This document shows, piece after piece, positions 21,937 to 30,919 of a DNA stretch of 64,000 nt. The position numbers were made by a program, and so were the translations under genes. Origin of the DNA: Nephrocerus scutellatus (taxonomy: Eukaryota > Arthropoda > Insecta > Diptera > Pipunculidae); assembly GCA_947095585.1 (NCBI GenBank), contig OX352763.1:67717024-67781023 (forward strand), written 5' to 3'. Position 1 is the stretch's first letter. Every line of letters begins with the position of its first letter. The notes beneath the pieces were generated by a model. That model worked only from the letters and a program-made list of their open reading frames with translations, ran no database searches and was not told where the DNA came from.

Positions 21937-21950
21937 ATATAATCAGTGAA

Positions 21951-22245
21951 GATGAAGAAAATTACATTTTGAAGTGTCGCCTTCTTTTCCATCAGTTAGC
22001 GGTTGACATGTATTTCAAAATTGAGACTGAACGACTGACATATATTCGTTTGAACCACAAAACAGCTCCGATCTAAAGAACATATTCATCTCCGCGATGC
22101 GATTAAGACCGACGGCGATGCAAAGAACATAGGAAGAATGTCGATTTGGCCGGCCACTAACATCGAAAGAAACTGCTACCCAGCCAAACACCAGTTGATA
22201 GGCATGACATCTCTGCCAGAGATTTTAAACAAAAATTCAAATTTC
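21951..22245 (+). pseudogene. Helitron Rep N-terminal domain fragment
   Basis: In one frame FKIETERLTYIRLNH, then after a frameshift near 22065 LRSKEHIHLRDAIKTDGDA and NIGRMSIWPAT, then in a third position VDRHDISARDFKQKFKF. These are consecutive blocks of the Helitron-like N domain that precedes the Rep HUH nuclease. Frameshifts make it inactive. It stops at 22246, where a LINE tail is inserted. Confidence 0.78.
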
Positions 22246-22250
22246 TGTTT

Positions 22251-22840
22251 AACGCTTAAAGGGGTTCGCACCCTTATAATGCTCGGCTATATGCTTGGCA
22301 CAGCTTGGGCGTAAAGGAGAAGTAGGAGAAAAGAGGAGATGTCTATGAGCTTGTGTTTTGAATGACTGTGGATCATAGTGATGTGGGAAGACAGAGCTTG
22401 GCAGAGCATTTCACATACGTGTTGCACTGCTTAAGAACGAATCCCAGAATTTCACTGTACGTCCGAAGATGGGCTTGAGGGTAAACTGACGAGCGTTTAG
22501 AGCGCCGCGAGTATTGCGGTTGAATTCAAGGAGAGGTGGCATGTAGCTGGCTATTTCTCTTGAGCACCGCTGTTGCAAGAAACGATAAAACAGTGACAAG
22601 CAGGAAACCTTCCTGCGGTGTTCAAGCGAAGCTATTGATTTCTCTATATTTGCGTCACCGATAAGTTTAATCGCGCGGTTTGGAATTTTATCTAACTGAT
22701 GCACGGTAGTTTTAGGCGCACCAGACCAGATATGGCAATTGTACTCAAGTTTAGGGCGAATAAAAGATCAGTAGGAGTGAAATATTTGTTGCTCCGGGCT
22801 AGAAAACCTAACATACAGTTTCCGCAGTGCATTTATTTAT
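22251..22840 (-). pseudogene. LINE-3-type element, C-terminal end and 3' UTR
   Basis: The minus-strand frame 22704-22411 encodes IPNRAIKLIGDANIEKS and LEHRRKVSCLSLFYRF, the conserved C-terminal domain of CR1/Jockey-like elements, then a frameshifted tail with WNALP-type blocks. The 3' end (GGGTGCGAACCCCTTTAAGCG on the minus strand) is at 22251-22275. Strongly 5'-truncated insertion in the Helitron. Confidence 0.8.
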
Positions 22841-23129
22841 AATGGTATGCTTAGAGCATGTTGACATGTATATACGTAAGCACAGCGAAACTATTCATTC
22901 TCAGCCCACGTGTGTTGCTGAGATCTACTCTGAAATCACACGTAACTACAAAAAACAAACACACAAAACACAACTTACGGTTTCTTTTAACCGAATTTAT
23001 GTAGTGGATGTCTCACAATGGATTATTCCAGGCAAAATGAATTCTAATTATTTCTAATTACTAAAAAATTAATAAAGAATTAGATCATCAAACTGCCGCA
23101 TGCAAAACATACGACAGTTATGGATCACT

Positions 23130-23410
23130 AAGCTCCTTAGCTGCTCTGTTGAGGATGGCGTACACGAACACCACACACTGCACCTTGCACATCGATTTCA
23201 TCATCTCAGCCGAAATCCCGGATGAAGCTGTTGATCCAAAATTGCATGCAGTGGTGACTAAGAATATGATCCATGGACCTTGCGGGGTTTCAACAACGAC
23301 TTACACTGTATGCTCAATGGCAATTGTTCCAAGCGATACCCGAGAGACCTGATTGCCGACATATCAGAGGCAATGATGGATACCCATTGTGTCGTAGGCG
23401 ATCAGTTGCG
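23130..23410 (+). pseudogene. Helitron protein, second fragment
   Basis: Encodes [26 protein letters not shown] and, after frame changes, [21 protein letters not shown]-like residues. These blocks follow the Rep N domain in Helitron proteins, so this continues the fragment at 21951-22245 across the LINE insertion. It is broken at 23416 by a mariner. Confidence 0.78.
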
Positions 23411-23418
23411 GACAATTA

Positions 23419-24042
23419 AGGGTGTTTCTTTTAGAGGTTCACAAATTTGAGTTAGCAACACTGCTTTATCTGACAACCCATTTTACAGCTGATAGTTAGT
23501 TTAGTTTGGTTTGACATTTCACTATGGATAGACTCACGCCAGAGCAACGCTTGCAAATTGTTGAAATTGTTTATCTTAATAATAGTTCTGTTCGTCAAAC
23601 TTATCGTGCACTTCGTCCATTTTATGGCGTACATATTCATCCTTTAGAGCGGCTAATTCGAATAACAATAGATCGTTTTCGGACCACGTTTACACTTAAT
23701 GATAATGTGCATCCCGTGAGATGCCAAACAGTGAAGAAGCTGTAGCCGCTGTACAGGAAAGCATTGAAGAAGATCCAAATGAATCAATTCGTCGTGGTTC
23801 TCAGCAACTAGGGTGAAGAGTTATTGGCAAAATACGGCCGCAAATGCTGCGAAAATTTTGTGAAAATTGGTGTTCCAGATTGCTTGTACGCTCCAGCCGT
23901 GAAGGCCACATGGCCGAAAGAATATTCAAAAATTAATGTCATAAAATGTTCTATCCAATAAAGCCCATTTCATTGATATTAAAAATATATTTCTTCGTTT
24001 TATTATGATTTAAACCAATGTAACTCTATAAAAAAACACCCT
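23419..24042 (+). mobile_element. Tc1/mariner element, internally deleted
   Basis: Ends AGGGTGTTTCTTTTAGAG and CTCTATAAAAAAACACCCT are inverted repeats flanked by TTA on both sides. From 23524 the transposase N-terminus is readable (MDRLTPEQRLQIVEIVYLNN, a helix-turn-helix), then a frameshift near 23725. The catalytic domain is deleted. A C-terminal SRSRGGHMAE-type fragment is at about 23890-23930. It is non-autonomous and lies inside the Helitron. Confidence 0.82.
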
Positions 24043-24095
24043 TTATTTGCTCCAGACGCTCAGACGAAAAGTACCTACATAACATTTACCATAAT

Positions 24096-24872
24096 TGTAA
24101 TGTCCGCCAAATCGTAAATGCATAACACTTTTGGATATTAATTCACTTTTATTTATTCTTACGGACTAATGACAATATATATATATATATAATAGAAGAA
24201 TGGAGGATGACGCGTTGTGCCCGTGTACCCATTGAAAAGCAAAATAATCTTTAAGATTAAGATATTTTATTAAACATTTAAGTAAAACACAATTTTGACT
24301 TAAAACTAAACTTATAACTATTATTAATAAGTGTCGGCTCAACAATAGGGGCCCGACGTATTTACATTGTCTTTTTTTTTTGCATTGCTTATAACTAAAC
24401 AATAATTTTGACTACTTAATCTACTACATGTTTATATTTACAGCAATTTAATTTTAAACAATAAATTTCAAAATAAAATAAAAATGAAAAAAAATATAAG
24501 AGGATGTATAAACAGGGCGATCTTCAGCCCCTGTAATGTTGATTGCTGGCCTTCTCGTAAAAGAAGACGTCTTGATTATTAAATATGTCGTCGAATCTAG
24601 CATCTGTGAATCCTCTGATGTGTATGTACCGGTGACTTGGCTCGATTTCTTCGCTTCTCAGTCCTTGCATTTCAGGACTTGGATGAGTTTCCAATCCGTC
24701 GACGAATTTCCTCGCCATTTGGAACAAGTGGTCGGTTATTGGCAGAAGACCTGCTGATTCGTAAAGTCGGTTCTGCTGTCTTTGACATTTATTGTTTTAT
24801 TGTCGTTCTTAATTAGTGTTTACACTTGTTCACTTATTAACATCGGGGTTACACTTGTTCTCTAACATAACA
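24096..24872 (-). repeat. Gypsy-B 3' LTR (interrupted)
   Basis: Runs from TGTAATGTCC to CATAACA. Adjacent at 24873-24885 is the complement of a purine tract (AGAGGGAGTGA), the expected plus-strand primer. It is longer than the other LTR because of about 535 bp at 24240-24775. Confidence 0.78.
24240..24775 (-). mobile_element. Probable 5'-truncated LINE tail in the LTR
   Basis: This segment is absent from the matching LTR at 33711-33912. On the minus strand a frame from about 24770 ends RKFVDGLETHPSPEMQG and YEKASNQHYRG then a stop, followed by AT-rich sequence with AATAAA. This looks like the end of a LINE ORF plus 3' UTR, possibly Jockey-like. Target duplication was not resolved. Confidence 0.42.
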
Positions 24873-24995
24873 TCACTCCCTCTTAATAAAGAAAAAATCA
24901 GTAATAACTATGTACATTGAAATTATACAAGAACGAAAATATATATATATGATAGAACCGAGACATTATAATGGAATCGAGACAATTAAATTTAT

Positions 24996-25570
24996 TTACT
25001 TGAAAGAATATCTGTTAGATATTTGTTTCTCTTTCCAATTAATTTTTCTGCTCTTAGGAGCAATTGTGTTCTCATTACATTTGATTTTATCGTTTACATT
25101 AATATTCAAATTGATTTTTTCTGTTTCATCATTCAAAGTTGTTGGTACATACTTTGTTATATTTAAAAGATCTAAAATCAGTACAAGAGTTAATCTGGTT
25201 ATAATGTCTTTTCCAGTATGTGTTTGGTCTTTTACATAGTTTAACAATAAAGTATCTTTTACCTAAAATCTTACTTATGGGCTTTTGTCCAGGAAACTCT
25301 GCCTGGAGTACAATCTTTGGTCATCACAAAACTACCAAGTTTAAATGATTTTTCTTTTTTTCCCTTGTGGTATTCTTTTAGTTTCTTTTGCATGGCTTTG
25401 ACTCTATTTTTTCCATTTTTGTTTGTAAATCTAGATTTAGTGCAATTTTGATATAAAGGATTTAATAAATCTAATCTACTTCTAATGTTTCTTCCAAAAA
25501 CCAATTCAGCTGGAGCGACTCCTGTGATACCATGAATTGATTTTCTGTAATCTAACAAAAATGTTTGCAA
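24996..25570 (-). pseudogene. Gypsy-B integrase C-terminal region
   Basis: Frame 25570-25271 has SIHGITGVAPAELVFGR, the conserved region after the integrase core, then a basic spacer and PGRVSWTKAH. After a stop it continues in another frame (LGKRYFIVKLC region), the start of a GPY/F-type C-terminal module. The frame 25247-24996 is its tail. Confidence 0.75.
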
Positions 25571-25637
25571 ACTGTGGTTTAGACTGCGACTTGGAATCTT
25601 AAAGAAAGTGCTTTTTTAAGTGCCTGTTTGCAAATTT

Positions 25638-26000
25638 TTACGTTTTACGTTGCCCGTCCGTGGCTGGGTGACCCACTGGTATGGTGACATGCTTTATGCC
25701 ATTCATACCCAAAAACGTTCGAAACTCCGTTGAAACGAAAGATCTACCATTATCTGAAACGATGGTCTTCGGTAATCCAAATCTACTATAGATTTTCAAA
25801 AGTTCCTCCTCGGTATTTCCGCTTGTAATATTCTTGCCCATATCTATACACTCCAGCCATTTAGTGCTTGCATCGACAATTACCAAGAAGTTACGTTCGA
25901 AAATTGGCCCCATGAAGTCTATGTGAATCCTGTCCCAAAAATTATTAGGCCATGTCCAACTTAACAGAGCGCTTTTTGGTGGATTGTTGTAATTATGCAA
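25638..26000 (-). pseudogene. Gypsy-B integrase core
   Basis: Contains WDRIHIDFMGPI with the first catalytic aspartate, TKWLECIDMG, and IVSDNGRSFVSTEF with the second. The frame ends in HPATDGQRKT; family members carry the catalytic glutamate a few residues further on, so the break removes it. The upstream zinc domain is degraded at 26000-26200. Confidence 0.85.
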
Positions 26001-26206
26001 ACAGGCTTCACAATCTTTGACGACCGTCTCTTAATCTTGATTTAAACTTGGCTACCAACAATATCCCGTGGCTAAACCTTTCATTTTTACGATGCCTAAA
26101 TGTGACCTATGAATTTCGCCAACCACGGTATTCCTTAATTTCTCTGGAATGACCAATCTATAACCCCAGAATATGCAACTGTCTTCTTCTGACAGTTCCT
26201 TCCTTC

Positions 26207-26825
26207 TTAAAAAGTTGGCTTCAATTTGATATCGATTATTTTCTCAGGCCACCCAACTTTCATAAACTTGCTAACCGTTTGAAGCATTTCATCATTTTGA
26301 GTTTCGATCTTGACGTCAAAAAATTTAATTAGCAAACACCCATCTTCTTGGGACCCTTTGGCAGGGTCAACAGGAGAACGAGAAAAATAATCCGCAATAT
26401 TCTTTTTTGAGTTAATATACTGAATGTCAAAACGATACGCCGATAATAGTAGTGCGTACCTTTGAAGTCTATTCGTCGCTACTAGAGGTATTCCTCTTTT
26501 TGCCCCAAAAATTGCAACTAATGGCTTATTATCAGATACTAAGGTGAACTTCCTTGCGAAAATATATTGGTGAAACATCTTAACCCCAAAAGTGATACCT
26601 AAAACTTCTCGTTCAATTTGGGAATATCTCTGTTCTGTCTCTGAAAGCGTCCTCGAAGCGAAAGAAATCTATCGTCAAAGCATCAACTCCTGGGTCGTAG
26701 TAATCTAAGCTTTTAGCTAAATCGGGTAAAAAGCTTCGGTAAAAATTCACGATTCCTAAAAACGACTATAATAGGGTAACGGACGTTGGTCTACCCAACT
26801 TGATTATTTAATCTAGCTTCTTAAA
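26207..26825 (-). pseudogene. Gypsy-B RNase H
   Basis: Frame 26578-26207 includes FTLVSDNKPLVAIFG with the catalytic aspartate of RNase H, and INSKKNIADYFSRSP. Upstream to 26825, frames broken by stops hold FRNREFLP-type connection sequence. The frame's first methionine is internal. Confidence 0.8.
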
Positions 26826-27692
26826 TTCTCTATATTAACTTCGCGTGCACGTGGCTGGCTGGCTGGCTGGTCAGATTTTCTGATCAATTTTTAACCCACT
26901 TCCTATATTAAATTTTGGAGACCCCAGGGTCATAAGCCCCCAACAAATTTTTTAAAAAAATTAACCCGAATTTTTTCAAATTGTATACACGCTGTTATCT
27001 CCGTTGGACAAAACTTTTTGTAAAAATTTTGGAGACCCCGGGCACCATGGTCGTGTGGCCCCATACCATTTTTTTAAAAATTAACCCAACTTTCTTCCAA
27101 TTTAACACACGGGTGTACCTCCGATGGACAACACTTATTGTATAAATTTACAGACGCCGGGCCCAAAAACAAATTTAAAATAAAAATTAACCCGATTTTG
27201 GTAAAATTTTATACGCATGTGTATCTCCGATAGACAAAAGTTTTTGGACAATTTTTGAGCGAATGGACCCTGAGGCCCGAGGGGTGCCCGTGTAAATTTT
27301 GTAAAAATTAGCCCGATTTTCTTCAAATTTTAATCACAAAGACAAACGTTTTTTTTGTAAAATTTTTGGAGCGAATGGGCCTTGAGGGCCGGGGCCCCGC
27401 CATACATATTTTTAAAAAACTTGACCCGATTTACTTTGAATTTTAAACATATGTGTATCTCCGATAGAACGAACTTTTTGTAAAAATTTTTGAGTTTTTG
27501 ATTTTTATTTTTTTTACATACAAATTTTTTTTACACATGTGTTTCTCCGGTGAGAATAGTTTTTGAAAAATAATATTAATTTTTTCCAAATTAACCCGGT
27601 TCTAAATTTGCACACATATGTATCCCCTATTAGAGAATTTACATGAAAATTTTAATTTTTATGGGTTGATTTTTTTTATCTTTATGTAACCC
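26826..27692 (+). mobile_element. 115-bp-unit element, complete plus copy in gypsy-B
   Basis: Starts TTCTCTATATTAACTTCGCG at 26828, followed by GTGGCTGGCTGGCTGGCTGG, and ends with TTTTAATTTTTATGGGTTG near 27669. About seven units lie between. It interrupts gypsy-B just after the RT/connection boundary, so it is younger than gypsy-B. Confidence 0.85.
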
Positions 27693-27870
27693 ATTCTTGT
27701 CAATAACATGGCATGGCATTAACTTACGGATTTTGAAAAAAAATTCACATTTGTTTAAAGCCACTTTTAGACCAACTCTTTTTAGAATTCGCAAGACTAA
27801 TTTTAATCTCTTTGGTCACTTCAGCTGTAATTGGTTTCGGGTGCTCGGCACTACTGCAAAAAAAATGTAG
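27693..27870 (-). pseudogene. Gypsy-B RT remnant
   Basis: The minus strand reads RILKRVGLKVALNKCEFF and, after a shift, a CHVIDKNGL block, the end of an RT domain. All RT upstream of this, including the catalytic box, and the protease are deleted between about 27870 and 27900. Confidence 0.7.
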
Positions 27871-27899
27871 ACAAATCACCATTATGTAAATCTAAGTAA

Positions 27900-28149
27900 T
27901 TAATTTTCTTGTTTAAGCTTCCGTTGTTGCTGCACATTTTTTAGGTGTCCCCGTTGACCGCACCTTTTGCAATAATAATTTCGAAATCTGCACTGCTTTT
28001 CGATATGATTTGTATACCCGCAAATGCGACATCGTTTTGACGCCAGTTTGTCTTGTGGTTTGCTTTTGCTGCTGTTGTTGTTGTTTCCAATGTGAACAAT
28101 TTCGTTTGAATTTTCTACCTTGCTGCTGCTTGCTTGGTGTACATCATAC
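27900..28149 (-). pseudogene. Gypsy-B gag nucleocapsid with two zinc knuckles
   Basis: Encodes CRICGYTNHIEKQC (CCHC) and CKRCGQRGHLKNV, where the last cysteine of the second knuckle is replaced by valine. Zinc knuckles bind element RNA for packaging. The frame runs from the hAT boundary to a stop at 27900. Confidence 0.82.
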
Positions 28150-29293
28150 TTGTGATGTGCCAAACCGAAAATTTCTCAAACCGAGTTAAACCGAGTTGGA
28201 ATTGACGCAAACCGAGTTGCAAACCGAGTTGCAAACCGAATTGGCAAAAATATTTGAACTATTTTTCTTTATACCTGTTGTTTGAAAAAGTAAAAACAAA
28301 GGCATATAACTTAATCATAATTACATTTTTTAATCAATTTAATAAAAATTAATTTATTAGATAACAAAAAAGCAAAAAAAAAATCATTAAAGTAAATAAA
28401 AAACTTCAGAGCCAAAAAAAATACTTCATTCATTCTTTAATCAAGACCACCAAATCTTGTTTCTAGTGTTGAAAGTTTTCAGTAAACCGGAAGAAGGAAA
28501 AGTTTTTTGCAAAGAATGATCTTCGTCTTATAAGTATTATGAAAATACTACTATATTGATGGTAAATATTAAATAAAACACCCAGGTGAATTCTTAGACA
28601 TTGTTGATGCAGTTCTAAAAAAAATTGCGACTATTGCTTTTTTCAATATTTTTTTTTATTTGTCTATCTTTTTTATTATCAAGAATCTTGACTTTTTTGA
28701 ATACTTGTATGACGAAGAACATTTCTTGTAAATGACTTTTCCTTCTTCTGATTTATTAAAAACCTCCCACACTAGAGACTTTTTTCTATAGCCCGAACCC
28801 GGCATTATTTTTTTCGTAAAATAAACGTACACGTTGGGATAAAAATTATGAAAAACAGTACTGTAATATCTGCCACCGTAATCCGTAACAAAAGAAACTG
28901 AAACGAAGCAGAATACGAACCAAAAATAGATATTGAAAAAGTTTGCAACTCGGTTTAACTCGGTTTGTATTGTATAAAAACCGTAAAATTTCATAACCGA
29001 TGTTGATCTATACGCTTGACTTGGTTCGATGGTTCGATTATTCGATGGAGCTCACAACGAAACAGCGCATACAGTGCCACCGTCTCATGAGAAACCGAAC
29101 CGAAAAACAATATATATGTACTGCTTTCCAACTCAACTTTATATAAGTTTTTCAATGCAGTTTTGGCATTACATTTTTTGGTTCGTTCTTTCGGTTTCGC
29201 CAACTCGGTTTGATGCAAATACAACTCGGTTTAACTCGGTTTGGCAATAACTCGGTTTGAACCGGTTTATGAACTCGAGTTGACACATCACTA
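28150..29293. mobile_element. hAT-type element with 8-bp target duplication
   Basis: Left end TTGTGATGTGCC and right end GACACATCACTA are inverted termini of hAT type (TAGTGATGTG). CATCATAC at 28142-28149 and 29294-29301 is an exact 8-bp target duplication. Near the ends are many AAACCGAGTT motifs on the left and AACTCGGTTT on the right. No full transposase; BED-finger-like fragments appear on both strands (EEGKVIYKKCSSSYKYSK minus near 28710-28760, and a similar one plus near 28490-28550). Non-autonomous. Confidence 0.88.
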
Positions 29294-29301
29294 CATCATA
29301 C

Positions 29302-29802
29302 TGCCGCTTCACACACTCGACGGTCATAGCAATTTCCACCGCTTATTCTAACGACAGCGTTGCTGCGTCTTCCAAAAATAATTTGTCTTTTTCAGCACTT
29401 TTGTCGAGTCCCATGATGATTTTGTCGCGCAGTACCATATCTAAATTGCTGTTGAAACTACAATTCACCGCTAGTGCTCTCACTCTCGTAACCCAGTTTT
29501 GCAAAGATTCATCGTTTTGTTTTTTCCTTTCAGCAAAAACCGAAAACAACGGTGAAAAATGAGCTAACAACGCCTTCACAATTGTGTCGTACGATGTCGT
29601 AACGGCTTCTAGCACAACGGAATGAATGCAGAAACCGCAAAGTTTTTTCACTAAGGGAACTTATGAGAATGGCGCGACGCTTTTTTACATTATCTGGGCC
29701 GTCCAAACTGATCGCAAGAAAAAACTGTTCGATTTGGATTATGAACAACTTTCACTCGTTTTCTAGTAAATCAAAATGTGGAACTCTTCCCAAAAACGAC
29801 AT
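29302..29802 (-). pseudogene. Gypsy-B gag capsid region
   Basis: From a start near 29802 (MSFLGRVPHFDLLENE, then TGA), through frames 29748-29530 and 29651-29343. Blocks such as YDTIVKALLAHF, NWVTRVRALAVNC and RDKIIMGLD are typical of Ty3/Gypsy capsid. At least one stop and one frameshift are present. The hAT element separates it from the zinc knuckles. Confidence 0.78.
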
Positions 29803-29958
29803 GTCCCTTTTTTTAAAACAATTTTTAGTTTAATGCACTTAGTTCGCCTTAAATCCTCGTCGCCAATTTGTAATGTTCGCCAAATCGAAAATGCATAACA
29901 CGTTTGGATATTAAATCACTTTTATTTAATCTTACGGACTAATGACAAAATATATATA

Positions 29959-30910
29959 CAGGGTTTTTCAATAAGAGCACTTTAACTTTTTTTTTGAATA
30001 AAACACAAACTGTTAAACTTTTGAACTAACATTTTTTTTTTTAACGAATTTGAACATATACATATGACACATTTAAGTATAAAAATCGATTTCTTTTGCA
30101 TGACCACCGCGTGCACGTTTTACGAAGTCCAATCTTTGAACCCAATTTTCGACCACTCTTTCGCATAAATGGGCCGAAATTCCAGCAATTTCACGTTCAA
30201 TATTGGCTCTGAGCTCTTGCAACGTCGCCGGCTTATTGGCATAGACCAATGACTTCACATAACCCCAAAGAAAATAATCTAGAGGTGTCAAATCACACGA
30301 GCGCGGCGGCCACTGGACGGGCCCATTTCGCGAAATAACACGCTCATCGAACTTAGTCTTCAATAACGCGATTGTATCGTGTGCTGTGTGGCATGTGGCC
30401 CCGTCCTGCTGAAACCACATGTCGTCAAAGTCCATTCCATTCAATTGCGGCCAAAAAAATCGTTTATCATATAGCGGTACTGATTTCCATTAACAGTAAC
30501 GTGGCGATCGTTATCGTCGATGAAAAAATATGGCCCAATGACGCCGCCGGCATGTAATCCGCACCAAACAGTGACTTTTTCGGGATGCAACGGTGCCTCA
30601 TGAATCAAGTGTGGGTTGCTTTCTGCCCAGTAACGCATATTTTGCTTGTTGACAAATCCTTCTAGCCAAAAGTGAGCCTCATCGCAGAAGATGATTTTTC
30701 GGTGAAAATCTGCATCTTAAAGTAGCGGCAACAGAACGATTATTTTGATAAAAAATTTGCACGATTTGCAATCGCTGTTCACATGTGTAGCGTTCCATGA
30801 TGAAATGTATGCTAATGAAATTTCCAAATGACAAAAGAACAATAAAAAATAAGGCGTCGTTCGCCGTCCCTATTGGAGAAAAGTTGAAGCGCACCTGTTG
30901 AAACACCCGA
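29959..30910 (-). mobile_element. Tc1/mariner element with DD41D spacing, defective
   Basis: Inverted ends CAGGGTTTTTCAATAAGAGC and the complement of GCACCTGTTGAAACACCCGA, flanked by TA within TATATA. The minus strand holds an N-terminus (MERYTCEQRLQIVQIFYQ, 30798 down), then a deletion that removes most of the DNA-binding half, then the catalytic domain in two frames, 30638-30441 and 30444-30073. Confidence 0.88.
30073..30714 (-). pseudogene. Mariner transposase catalytic domain
   Basis: Cut-and-paste transposase. The first aspartate lies in the CDEAHFWLE block near 30680. The frame 30638-30441 has MRYWAESNPHLIHE and VTVWCGLHAGGVIGPYFF. A frameshift near 30445 leads to WFQQDGATCHTAHD (second aspartate) and LTPLDYFLWGYVKS (third). 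There are 41 residues between the second and third, matching the DD41D (rosa) group first described in Ceratitis rosa. The end is intact to a stop at 30073. Confidence 0.85.
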
Positions 30911-30919
30911 TATATATAA

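Larger units (their letters stand above)
21187..24090 (+). mobile_element. Helitron remnant carrying nested insertions
   Basis: Two stretches (21190-21260 and 21436-21520) carry the GCGTTAGTC...TTGAGARCRGCT-type sequence often seen at ends of rolling-circle elements in insects. Coding fragments of the Helitron Rep/helicase protein lie at 21951-22245 and 23130-23410. A solo LTR, a LINE tail and a deleted mariner are nested in it. Element ends are not fixed. Confidence 0.6.
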
